A stretch of DNA of 13,582 bases, taken from contig JAHEGP010000066.1 in NCBI GenBank assembly GCA_024645065.1, positions 1 through 13,582 of the forward strand. Reading direction: 5' to 3'. The position numbers and the translations under genes are program-made. The stretch comes from Cellvibrionales bacterium. GTDB taxonomy: Bacteria > Pseudomonadota > Gammaproteobacteria > Pseudomonadales > JAHEGP01. Of the stretch, positions 5,911-12,904 are shown piece by piece (positions within the stretch are counted from its first letter, which is position 1; each line of letters begins with the position of its first letter). Under the pieces are notes generated by a model. The model saw nothing but the letters and a program-made list of their open reading frames with translations, had not been told where the DNA came from and ran no database searches.

Positions 5911-7644
5911 ATGACCGAGGACCTACCCAGGGGTGTGATGCTCAATGCCTACCCCGACAGCATTGGTCGCCAGTTGGCGGATGCCGTATCGATGCTCCAG
6001 CGAGCCGAGTTCGACGGGGCTTTTTCTCTCTTTTACATACTGCCGACTTTCTTCAACAGCGATCTGGATCGGGGGTTCTCAATCATTGATTACGACATGA
6101 ATCGAGAGCTGGTGAGCGACCGCGACGTGACCGATCTGGAGGCCATGGGTATTCGCCTGAAGTTCGACCTGGTACTCAATCACCTGTCGGTGGGTTCGCA
6201 CCAGTTCCAGGACATGCTGCAGCACGGTGATGATTCCGAGTACAGGGATTTCTTTATCGACTGGAACGAGTTCTGGGAGTCGCGGGGTACGATGGGTTTG
6301 GATGGCTACGTGATTCCGGAGCCGGAGTGCCTGGAAGTGCTGTTCATGAGAAAGCCCGGTCTGCCCATTCTGAAAGTGCGATTTCCCGACGGCACTGACA
6401 GGCCCTACTGGAACACGTTCTACCAGGAAGTGACCTACCGGGAGCTGGGGCCTGAAGACCTGCAGGACATTGAAGATCCGGAACCGGAGCAGCTTTCCCA
6501 CCTGATGCGGCTGGCTAATCAGGCTGTCGCGGGCAACAGGGCTTTTGAGGAGGTGGACTGGGGACCCCACGCCAGGCATGCGGAGCGGGTGATCGCGGCC
6601 ATCGAGCGAAAGCGGCAGTACCTGGGCCAGATGGACCTCAACGCCCAATCCGAAAAGGTATGGGAGTTCTATGACGAAACCCTGGCCAGGCTGCGCGACT
6701 ATGGTGCCAGCCTGGTCAGGCTGGACGCTTTTGCCTACCTCCACAAGGAACCCGCCCAGCCCAACTTTTTCAATAAACCCGGCACCTGGGACTACCTGGA
6801 CAGGCTCAAAGACATGGCCGGCAAGTACGGGCTTACGCTGCTGCCGGAAATTCACTCGGAATTCGGCTATGGCTTGCACGAGGAGGTCGCCGCCAAAGGC
6901 TTCCCGATTTACGATTTTTTTCTGCCCGGCCTCCTGATCGACACTCTGGACCGGGGTAGCAACCGCTCCCTGCTGCGCTGGATTGAAGAGCTCCAGGAAA
7001 AGGGTATCCGGACGATCAACATGCTGGGCTGCCACGATGGCATCCCGGTACTGGATCTGCGCGGTAAGGACATCCTCGGCATTTCCAGGGAGGGACTGCT
7101 GAGTGATGAGGAAATAGACGCGACCATCCAGCGGATCATGGATCGCGGCGGCAGGGTGAAAAACCTGTACGGTCCCGACGGCAAGAAGATTTCCTACTAC
7201 CAGGTCAACGCGACCTACTTTAGTGCCCTGGGCGAGGACGAGCGCAAGCTGCGCCTCGCGCGGGCGATCCAGATGTTCATGCCCGGCATTCCACAGGTGT
7301 GGTACCTGGATCTGTTTGCCGGCAAAAACGATTATGCCGCGGCAGACAAGGGCGGAACCGCCGGCCACAAGGAAATCAACCGCACCACACTCTCCAATAG
7401 CGACATAGAGCAGGGGCTGAAACGCATCGTTGTCCAGGACCAGCTGCAGCTGATCCGGCTGCGCAATTCCTCGGAGGCGTTTTATGGCAAATTGGAGGTC
7501 GCAGACACCGCTGAACACATCCTGGAGATGACCTGGAGCAACGCTGAATCAAGGGCCACCCTCAGAGCCGATCTGGCCAGCTGCGGTTTTACCGTCAACT
7601 ACAGCGACAGCGGCACAGAGGAAGTGACCATGTCTTACCGTTGA
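5911..7644 (+). CDS. sucrose phosphorylase-type glycoside phosphorylase (GH13 subfamily 18)
   Basis: Family members break an alpha-glucoside such as sucrose with phosphate to give alpha-glucose-1-phosphate, in the cytoplasm. The GH13 regions are in order: FDLVLNH (85-91), nucleophile Asp272 in LVRLDAFAY, acid/base Glu313 in LLPEIHSEF and transition-state Asp376 in CHDGIPVLDL. GIPQVWYLDLFAGKNDY and GHKEINR (485-491) line the acceptor side. At 577 residues it exceeds the usual 490-505, mainly through an extra acidic, helical stretch at about 174-238. Known GH13_18 acceptors include fructose (sucrose), fructose-6-phosphate, glycerol and glycerate. Sequence alone does not settle which applies; the neighbours favour sucrose or its phosphate. 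The ATG at 5911 has only a distant AAGGA (13 bases away); an ATG at 5938 starting MLNAYPDSIG is an alternative. It is followed after 78 bases by the sucrose-phosphate phosphatase gene. Confidence 0.88.
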   Translation: MTEDLPRGVMLNAYPDSIGRQLADAVSMLQRAEFDGAFSLFYILPTFFNSDLDRGFSIIDYDMNRELVSDRDVTDLEAMGIRLKFDLVLNHLSVGSHQFQDMLQHGDDSEYRDFFIDWNEFWESRGTMGLDGYVIPEPECLEVLFMRKPGLPILKVRFPDGTDRPYWNTFYQEVTYRELGPEDLQDIEDPEPEQLSHLMRLANQAVAGNRAFEEVDWGPHARHAERVIAAIERKRQYLGQMDLNAQSEKVWEFYDETLARLRDYGASLVRLDAFAYLHKEPAQPNFFNKPGTWDYLDRLKDMAGKYGLTLLPEIHSEFGYGLHEEVAAKGFPIYDFFLPGLLIDTLDRGSNRSLLRWIEELQEKGIRTINMLGCHDGIPVLDLRGKDILGISREGLLSDEEIDATIQRIMDRGGRVKNLYGPDGKKISYYQVNATYFSALGEDERKLRLARAIQMFMPGIPQVWYLDLFAGKNDYAAADKGGTAGHKEINRTTLSNSDIEQGLKRIVVQDQLQLIRLRNSSEAFYGKLEVADTAEHILEMTWSNAESRATLRADLASCGFTVNYSDSGTEEVTMSYR

Positions 7645-7678
7645 TCGGGGACCACATTGGCGGGCCTCAGGGCCACTG

Positions 7679-7700
7679 AAGCATCATGAAAGCATCATGA
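7679..7700 (+). repeat. two perfect tandem copies of an 11-bp sequence
   Basis: AAGCATCATGA occurs twice in succession (7679-7689 and 7690-7700) in the 78-base gap between the phosphorylase and phosphatase genes. It may be a simple slippage duplication; each copy holds an ATG but no useful reading frame. Confidence 0.8.
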
Positions 7701-7722
7701 ATCGAAAAGCCGGGGTAATACT

Positions 7723-8538
7723 ATGCGCATACTCGCCACAGATCTCGACCGGACGCTGCTGCCCAACGGAAAATGGCCGCCCGATCCAGAGGCGATCTCT
7801 CTATTCAATCAACTGACGGTTCGCAACGATGTGCTGGTGGTCTATGTCACCGGCCGCAACCTCGAGCTGACTGAGCAGGCGATCAGGGAGTTTGGCGTGC
7901 GCTACCCGGATGTGCTCTGTGGGGATGTAGGCACTACCATCCGCAAATATGACAACGGCCAGTGGCACTTCGACGACGGCTGGATCGATCGGGTACATCG
8001 CGCCAGTCCGCGCTGGGACGCCGGGCAGGTCAGGGAAGCCGTCGCGGATGTGCTTGGCATGCGGGAACAGGAAGCCCAGCACCTGAACCCGTTCAAACAG
8101 AGCTATTACGTCGACCACGATCGCAATGCAGAGATCCTGAAGTCTGTCGATGAGAGGGTGAAAGGAAAGTTTGACGAGGTGATTATCTACAGTTTTGACT
8201 CCCAGGACGGCAAGGGGCTGCTGGATTTCCTGCCTGCAAGTGCGACCAAGCAAACGGCCCTCGAGTACGTGGCACGGGAGTATGGGCAGCCCAGGGAAGA
8301 GGTGGTTTTTTGCGGCGACAGCGGCAACGATATATTTCCGCTCACCGCGGGCTTTTCCGGCGTACTGGTGAAAAACGCCGACGAGCAGCTGGTTGCAAGA
8401 ATCCGGCAGGAGATGCAAGCCAAACCCGACCTCCAGGTTTACTTTGCCGAGGGCGACTTCCAGGGCCTGAGCGGGTACTACACCAGCGGAGTCATCGAGG
8501 GCTGTTATCACTACGGGGTCTTCAGCGACACCGAATGA
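7723..8538 (+). CDS. spp: sucrose-phosphate phosphatase (HAD superfamily, S6PP type)
   Basis: It hydrolyses sucrose-6F-phosphate to sucrose and phosphate, the step that makes synthesis irreversible. The 271 residues are close to bacterial SPPs of about 245-270. All four HAD motifs are intact: DLDRTLL with Asp7 as nucleophile and Asp9 as acid/base, VTGRN (Thr43), Lys176 in SATKQTALEY and CGDSGND (Asp199, Asp203) for Mg2+. The cap region has NPFKQSYYVD, close to the substrate-binding NPWKISYHLD of cyanobacterial SPP. The C-terminal end, SGVIEGCYHYGVF, also follows the family. GGGG seven bases upstream supports the ATG at 7723. It is the third gene of the plus-strand operon and converges on the aldolase. 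It would complete the SPS reaction encoded on the other strand. Another related sugar-phosphate phosphatase activity is possible but less likely. Confidence 0.9.
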   Translation: MRILATDLDRTLLPNGKWPPDPEAISLFNQLTVRNDVLVVYVTGRNLELTEQAIREFGVRYPDVLCGDVGTTIRKYDNGQWHFDDGWIDRVHRASPRWDAGQVREAVADVLGMREQEAQHLNPFKQSYYVDHDRNAEILKSVDERVKGKFDEVIIYSFDSQDGKGLLDFLPASATKQTALEYVAREYGQPREEVVFCGDSGNDIFPLTAGFSGVLVKNADEQLVARIRQEMQAKPDLQVYFAEGDFQGLSGYYTSGVIEGCYHYGVFSDTE

Positions 8539-8558
8539 TCCATGGGCACTGCAATGCC

Positions 8559-8590
8559 AAAAACCGCGTTGCACGCAACCGCAGCGCGGT
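8559..8590 (-). terminator. probable intrinsic terminator of the aldolase gene
   Basis: Read on the minus strand, ACCGCG (8585-8590) pairs with CGCGGT (8563-8568) and runs straight into a five-T stretch (8559-8563). It starts 22 bases after the aldolase stop. A smaller hairpin can form in the loop. On the plus strand it has no T run, so it should mainly end the aldolase transcript. Confidence 0.5.
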
Positions 8591-8611
8591 AGTCAGCTCG
8601 CCCCGGGCTAT

Positions 8612-9682
8612 TCAGCCGGCGATCGACTTGCCCTTCGATCCGAGATCGTCAAAGGCTTCCTGCAGCCGGGTGACGACACCCTTCTCTGCCTCTCGCAGCA
8701 GTTTGCGGGGGTCGTAGAGCTTCTTGTAGGGGGTCCCATCGTCCGGGTCGATCTGGTACTCGAAGGCGCGATGGTTGGCATCGACAAACTTGCCGATAGC
8801 CTGGGAGAATGCAAACTGGGTATCGGTGTCGATGTTCATCTTGAACACCCCGTAGCTGACGGCTTCGGAGATTTGCGCCTTCTCCGATCCGGAACCACCA
8901 TGGAATACCAGGTTCAGTGGGTTCTTCCCGGTATGGTGCTGTCTCTCCACCAGATCCTGGGAGTTCTTCAGGATCTCGGGGCGCAACTTGACGTTGCCCG
9001 GCTTGTAGACACCGTGCACGTTGCCAAAGGAAGCAGCGACTGAAAAATGCCCGATTGGTGTCAATCTATCGTAGGCTTGCAGCACGTCTTCCGGTTGGGT
9101 GTAGAGCCTGGAGTTGTCGGCACTGGCATCGAGGTCGGAGCCGACTCCGTCTTCTTCACCGCCGGTGACGCCGAGTTCTATTTCCAGGCTCATGCCCAAG
9201 CCGGCCATCCGCTCCAGCAGGCGTGCACTTTCACTGAGGTTGAAATCTATTGGTTCCGCTGACAGGTCGAGCATGTGCGAGCTGAACAGTGGCTTGCCAT
9301 TGGCCTGGTAATACTTTTCACCCTCGTCAAGCATCGCCTCAACCCAGGGAATGAGTTCCTTATTGGCATGGTCGGTGTGCATTGCGACGCAAATGCCGTA
9401 CTCTTTGGCGAGCAGGTGGGCGTGCCTGGCAGCGGCAACGGCTCCCAATACCTTCGCTCGAAACCCATCCGGCATACCCTGGCCCGCGTAGAATTGCGCC
9501 CCGCCGTTCGACAGCTGGATGATCACGTCAGACTTTGCCGTCGCCGCCGCCTCGAGAACCGCGTTCAGGGTGTTGGTGCTGGTGACATTGACGGCTGGAA
9601 ACGCGTATCCGCCGGCTTTTGCCGCTGCAATCAAGGCTATGTATTCGTCGCCGGTGACGACTCCGGGGCTAAGCTTGGTCAT
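8612..9682 (-). CDS. fbaA: class II fructose-1,6-bisphosphate aldolase (FbaA-like)
   Basis: It reversibly splits fructose-1,6-bisphosphate into glyceraldehyde-3-phosphate and dihydroxyacetone phosphate, using Zn2+, in the cytoplasm. With the start at 9682 it has 356 residues, against 359 in E. coli FbaA, to which it aligns nearly throughout. Catalytic Asp104 and Zn ligand His105 lie in MHTDHANKEL. Other expected Zn ligands or metal-site residues are Glu169 (SLEIELG), His223 (NVHGVYKPGN) and His261 (VFHGGSGS); GGEEDG and the phosphate-binding KMNIDTDTQ are present. The longer frame to 9784 is rejected: its first 34 residues do not resemble the family, and GAGGA lies seven bases before 9682. 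It has its own promoter candidate and terminator, so it seems to be a single-gene unit. Its place between the sucrose operons suggests a link from fructose phosphates to glycolysis or gluconeogenesis. Confidence 0.95.
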   Translation of the reverse strand: MTKLSPGVVTGDEYIALIAAAKAGGYAFPAVNVTSTNTLNAVLEAAATAKSDVIIQLSNGGAQFYAGQGMPDGFRAKVLGAVAAARHAHLLAKEYGICVAMHTDHANKELIPWVEAMLDEGEKYYQANGKPLFSSHMLDLSAEPIDFNLSESARLLERMAGLGMSLEIELGVTGGEEDGVGSDLDASADNSRLYTQPEDVLQAYDRLTPIGHFSVAASFGNVHGVYKPGNVKLRPEILKNSQDLVERQHHTGKNPLNLVFHGGSGSEKAQISEAVSYGVFKMNIDTDTQFAFSQAIGKFVDANHRAFEYQIDPDDGTPYKKLYDPRKLLREAEKGVVTRLQEAFDDLGSKGKSIAG

Positions 9683-9689
9683 ATTAAAA

Positions 9690-9694
9690 TCCTC
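9690..9694 (-). promoter_or_regulatory. ribosome binding site deciding the aldolase start
   Basis: GAGGA on the minus strand, seven bases before the ATG at 9682. It supports MTKLSPGV as the true N-terminus over the longer frame that begins at 9784. Confidence 0.7.
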
Positions 9695-9723
9695 AATTTT
9701 TTGAAGGTTTAGTTTTTCCGGGA

Positions 9724-9752
9724 AGCATAAAGCACGGCCTGGCTGAAGTCGA
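9724..9752 (-). promoter_or_regulatory. sigma70-like promoter for the aldolase gene
   Basis: On the minus strand TCGACT (9747-9752) and TATGCT (9724-9729) are 17 bases apart, each matching 4/6 of the consensus. Transcription would begin near 9717 with a leader of about 35 bases. The surrounding 9683-9977 interval (295 bases) holds no gene. Besides this promoter and a terminator candidate at 9951-9969, it has a GC-rich inverted repeat at 9895-9935 (AGCCC and GGGCT around CACTCG-CTG-CGAGTG) that lacks a T run. Confidence 0.4.
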
Positions 9753-9950
9753 CAGCTGTGGGCGTGCTCCGCTCGGGTCAGCACTGTAGATGGTCAGGCC
9801 TCGCCCGGGGTGTGCTCTCTGAGCTTGATTCTGGGCCGGCAATGTTGCCGCACTATTACAGAGCGGCGGGCAGGCCGCAACACTAAGTGCAATAAGCCCA
9901 GCGGGATTCGCCACTCGCTGCGAGTGCACCGGGCTGTTGCAGATATTGAC

Positions 9951-9969
9951 AAAAACGGCCGCCCCGCCG
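9951..9969 (-). terminator. possible intrinsic terminator of sucrose-phosphate synthase
   Basis: On the minus strand CGGC (9966-9969) pairs with GCCG (9956-9959) around GGGGCG and is followed by five T (9951-9955), nine bases after the synthase stop. The T run is good but the stem is only four GC pairs. Confidence 0.4.
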
Positions 9970-9977
9970 ATTGATTA

Positions 9978-12143
9978 TCAGGCGTTCGAATCGCGCCTCA
10001 CGGGGGGCTTGCAGTCACCGAAAAAGTCGTAATGGTCGATCGCTTCCAAAATGCCGCCAGCGTAGTTCCCGCTTGCATAATACAGCGGTTCGACATCGCT
10101 GAGGTGGGCCAGCTCTTCCTCGTGCCGATTGCCCACCACCACGGCCAGGGTATTGCCGCGTATCATGTCCTCATCGGTACCGGAGCCGCCGGCAACCAAA
10201 ATGCGTTCCAGGGGGATTTGCCACTGATCGGAGAAATAGCGCAGTGCAAAACCCTTTGACGCCCTAACCGGTACGACGTCGAGGAACTGGCCGAACGACA
10301 AAAAGGTGTTGACCGCCAGTTCGGCCTGCAGCAACAGGCTATTGATCTCCTCGTGGGAGGGTGATTGCGTTAGATCGATATAGTAACTGAGCTTGAATGC
10401 GCTCTGGCTGGATTTGGGTTGCAGTTTACAGCCGGGAACGTCAGACATGACCTTGCTGACTTTTTGTCGTTGCCACAGGTAGTCGATGTGCTTTGCCCAG
10501 GCGAGATCGGAGGTCAGCTGGGGTGCGTAATATATCTCGGTGCCGACGCTGGTGATAAGGGCGTCGGGCTGGGGAATGCCATAGCGCTTCATCATTCGCA
10601 GCGCCGACTCCAGGGCCCGCCCGGTGGCGATGCCGAACGTCACCTGTTGGCGATGCTCACGCACCTCGCGGATCAATTGTGCCAGCGCCTTGGGGTCGCC
10701 CAGCAGGCTCTGGTCCAGGTCGGTAAAGATCGCCCGATCGTGATACAGCATGGGGCGCTTGGTGGTGGGTGGCCTGGCTATGGGCGCTACGTGCTGCCTG
10801 GACAGGGTTTGCAGGTGCTGGACGTAGGTGTCAGCGTGGGCCTGCCAGGAATAAAACTCCTGTACCCCCTCCAGGCCATTGTCCACCAGTTGCTGCCAGC
10901 GGGTGGCATCGCTCAGTATCTTGAGTAGCGCCTTGGCCATGGCGCTGGCATCGAGCGGGTCGACCAGAATGCCGTTGCGGCAGTGTTCGAGAATGTCCTG
11001 CGGGCCGCCGTCTTCGGTGGCCACCACGGGGACCCCGCTGGCTGCGGCCTCCAGTAAGGTCAGGCCGAAGGGCTCGGTCAGTGCGGGGTTGATAAAGACC
11101 CCGTGGCTGCTGGCCGCAAGCCGGTAAAACAGCGGCACGTCACTGTGCCCGTGGCGTTTGGGGTAGGCAACATTGCCGTAAAGATTGTAGCTGTCTATCA
11201 GTAACAGTAATTCTGTCAGTACCTTTTGTGGCCCCGAATCCATCTCCCTGATGTCATCGCGGTTGCCCGCTACGATAACGAGGTTGGCCAGTTGTTGCAG
11301 CTCCGTGGATTCGCCGTAGGCTTCGAGTAGTCCACTGATATTTTTGCGCTCATCCGGCCGCGAGAGAGCGAGAATCATCGGCTTGAACGGGTCGCGCAGG
11401 AAAGTCACCAGATCTTTCGCCGCCGGCGTGTTCCACTCCCCACCGCGCGGGGGCTTGAAAGTCTCCAGGTCCGTGCCCGGGGGGATCACCTGCATGTGAT
11501 GCGGCGAGTAATGATCGTAGAGCCCGTACTGCTCCTCGATCTCATTGCGGGTACTCACCACTACCAGGTCGGCAGCGGCGAGGGTGTCCTCCTCGACGCT
11601 AACCCGGCGGGATATGTGGTACTGGGTTTCGATATCCCGGCGGCCCAATCCGCTGGCCAGCAGGCGGCGCCGCTTGACCCTGCCCAGGGAGTGCCCGGTG
11701 AAGACCAGGGGCGCGCCCAGTTGGTTGGCCAGTCGCAGGGCCACGTAGCCGCCGTCGGCGTAGTGTCCGTGGATGACATCCGGTACCCTCTCCTGTTGGC
11801 GCAGGTAGGCAAGGGCATTGTCTGCAAAGTTATCGAGGTGGTCCCAGAGTTCTTCTTTGCGGATGTAGGCTTCGGGCCCGGCATCCAGGCGAATGATGTT
11901 GGCTTTAGCGGCCAGTGATTGTTGGCTGGCGGCGTAATCGCTGCTGATTTCGTCGTCCACCAGCCGCCGGGTCAGCAGGTCGACCCGGGCTACGGCCTCG
12001 TGGTTTGCCAGGGCGCGGGCCAGTTCGACGACATACTTGGTTTGGCCGCCGGTATCAGCATCCCTGCCCAGTTCCAGTTTGTTGGCGCGAATCAGACCGT
12101 GGACACTTGTCAATACAATGTAGAGACCATCTGTAACGGGCAT
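9978..12143 (-). CDS. sps: sucrose-phosphate synthase with C-terminal phosphatase-like domain
   Basis: It makes sucrose-6F-phosphate from NDP-glucose and fructose-6-phosphate in the cytoplasm. Its 721 residues match the two-domain architecture known from Synechocystis SPS (about 720). The GT4 domain covers about 1-450: SVHGLIR, then GRDADTGGQTKYVVELARAL (27-46), VIHGHYADGG, Arg262 in SRPDERKNI, and Glu357/Glu365 in LTEPFGLTLLEA. A HAD domain of the SPP type follows, about 470-710. It keeps Asp475 and Asp477 (DLDQS, Ser for Thr), ATGR and Lys630, but motif IV reads GGSGTD instead of GDSGND, so Gly653 replaces a metal-binding Asp. It is therefore probably weak or inactive, consistent with a separate intact phosphatase at 7723-8538. 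The ATG at 12143 directly precedes the conserved N-terminus but has no good nearby ribosome binding site; GAGAGGAG lies 29 bases upstream. It is monocistronic as far as visible. Confidence 0.95.
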   Translation of the reverse strand: MPVTDGLYIVLTSVHGLIRANKLELGRDADTGGQTKYVVELARALANHEAVARVDLLTRRLVDDEISSDYAASQQSLAAKANIIRLDAGPEAYIRKEELWDHLDNFADNALAYLRQQERVPDVIHGHYADGGYVALRLANQLGAPLVFTGHSLGRVKRRRLLASGLGRRDIETQYHISRRVSVEEDTLAAADLVVVSTRNEIEEQYGLYDHYSPHHMQVIPPGTDLETFKPPRGGEWNTPAAKDLVTFLRDPFKPMILALSRPDERKNISGLLEAYGESTELQQLANLVIVAGNRDDIREMDSGPQKVLTELLLLIDSYNLYGNVAYPKRHGHSDVPLFYRLAASSHGVFINPALTEPFGLTLLEAAASGVPVVATEDGGPQDILEHCRNGILVDPLDASAMAKALLKILSDATRWQQLVDNGLEGVQEFYSWQAHADTYVQHLQTLSRQHVAPIARPPTTKRPMLYHDRAIFTDLDQSLLGDPKALAQLIREVREHRQQVTFGIATGRALESALRMMKRYGIPQPDALITSVGTEIYYAPQLTSDLAWAKHIDYLWQRQKVSKVMSDVPGCKLQPKSSQSAFKLSYYIDLTQSPSHEEINSLLLQAELAVNTFLSFGQFLDVVPVRASKGFALRYFSDQWQIPLERILVAGGSGTDEDMIRGNTLAVVVGNRHEEELAHLSDVEPLYYASGNYAGGILEAIDHYDFFGDCKPPVRRDSNA

Positions 12144-12229
12144 ATCGAGATGGCGGACAGGCCACCAATTGCTCCTCTCGTGATTATTTAGTTTCGTCTA
12201 ACCAAAAAGGGTAACAGTTTCTGCGCTGC

Positions 12230-12269
12230 GAAAACAAGCCGGGTCGGGTTCGGTGAGCCGGGACCCGGC
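12230..12269 (-). terminator. GC-rich hairpin followed by a T-rich run upstream of sucrose-phosphate synthase
   Basis: On the minus strand GCCGGGTC (12262-12269) pairs perfectly with GACCCGGC (12238-12245), loop 16 bases, followed by TTGTTTT. It has the form of an intrinsic terminator, yet no minus-strand gene lies upstream. It could be an attenuator in the synthase leader, or shield the synthase promoter. A weak promoter candidate overlaps its T run (TTGTTT, 18 bases, TACCCT with an extended TG), in which case the hairpin would lie upstream of the start site. The rest of 12144-12389 shows nothing I can name apart from an AT-rich patch near 12183-12192. Confidence 0.35.
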
Positions 12270-12389
12270 CTGGTAGCCAGCCGGCCGAGGGAAGAGCGCT
12301 CGAATGGAGTGGGTGAAGTTGGAAGCCTGGCCCGATGATGGCACACTGGTGCTTATTCGATGATGCGCGCATTCTGAAAGGGCTATCCA

Positions 12390-12830
12390 ATGAACCTGGT
12401 GCAGACTTCCGATGTCAAACCCTACCGCCGATGGTCGCAGGCGGCAACGCCCGCTGCGGGCGTGGCGGGTGTCGGCCGCTTTGCTGCACTGTTGCTGCTG
12501 GTTGCCACTTGCGGATGGGCGTCCAGCGATACCACGCCGGATTGCGTGTGTGGCAACGGCAATCCTGAAAAGGTCGAGGCTATTCGCCTTGGCGAGTGGG
12601 TGATGGCAGCCGGAGCGGCCATCAGCGACCCCGCTATTCCGGGCGCCATGGATGCGATCACCCGTTTGGGTCATGACTCTCGCTACTATACAATGACCCG
12701 GGGCTGGTTAGTGCAGGTCCTGCAGGGCAACCAGAGTGTTCTTGATGCCGGCGAAGCGGGCAGTCGCCCTGCGCTGGAAGCACGCCAGGAATTCCTGCGC
12801 AGGGCGCTTCGCGCAATCGACCTGGATTAG
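12390..12830 (+). CDS. small secreted protein of unknown function
   Basis: I do not recognise this 146-residue protein. The N-terminus carries basic residues (PYRRW), then a hydrophobic stretch (about 26-43, FAALLLLVATCGWA), and a likely signal peptidase I site after GWA, giving a mature protein of about 102 residues. The lipobox is poor because Thr precedes the first Cys, so a lipoprotein is less likely. The mature start has a CxC pair (DCVCGNG), and the rest is predicted helical and ends in REALRAIDLD-like charged sequence (EFLRRALRAIDLD). AAAGGG seven bases before the ATG supports the start. It precedes ecotin by 74 bases on the same strand and may share a transcript, which would fit a periplasmic role. 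It is divergent from sucrose-phosphate synthase and probably not part of the sucrose system. Confidence 0.7.
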   Translation: MNLVQTSDVKPYRRWSQAATPAAGVAGVGRFAALLLLVATCGWASSDTTPDCVCGNGNPEKVEAIRLGEWVMAAGAAISDPAIPGAMDAITRLGHDSRYYTMTRGWLVQVLQGNQSVLDAGEAGSRPALEARQEFLRRALRAIDLD

Positions 12831-12840
12831 CCTGAGCGAC

Positions 12841-12860
12841 GGCCCGGATCGATGCGGGCT
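12841..12860 (+). other. small hairpin between the secreted-protein gene and ecotin
   Basis: GCCCG (12842-12846) pairs with CGGGC (12855-12859) around an eight-base loop, in the 74-base gap before ecotin. No T run follows, so termination here is doubtful and co-transcription remains possible. Confidence 0.25.
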
Positions 12861-12904
12861 GAACCGGCTTTGATAAACAGATATTCGAGAACGAAGGATG
12901 TGAT

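Noticed and set aside
6079..7518. 479-codon open frame antisense to the phosphorylase gene
   Set aside because: It mirrors the codon pattern of a strongly supported GH13 enzyme in GC-rich DNA, and its translation shows no recognisable domain.
9683..9784. N-terminal extension of the aldolase to 9784
   Set aside because: The 34 extra residues lack family similarity; the ribosome binding site and the FbaA-like N-terminus support 9682.
9895..9935. Inverted repeat between aldolase and SPS as a terminator
   Set aside because: The stem is interrupted and no T run follows on either strand; the hairpin at 9951-9969 is a better candidate for SPS.
12198..12674. 158-codon minus-strand frame upstream of SPS
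   Set aside because: It overlaps the secreted-protein gene antisense, has no recognisable domain, and the plus-strand gene has a signal peptide and ribosome binding site.
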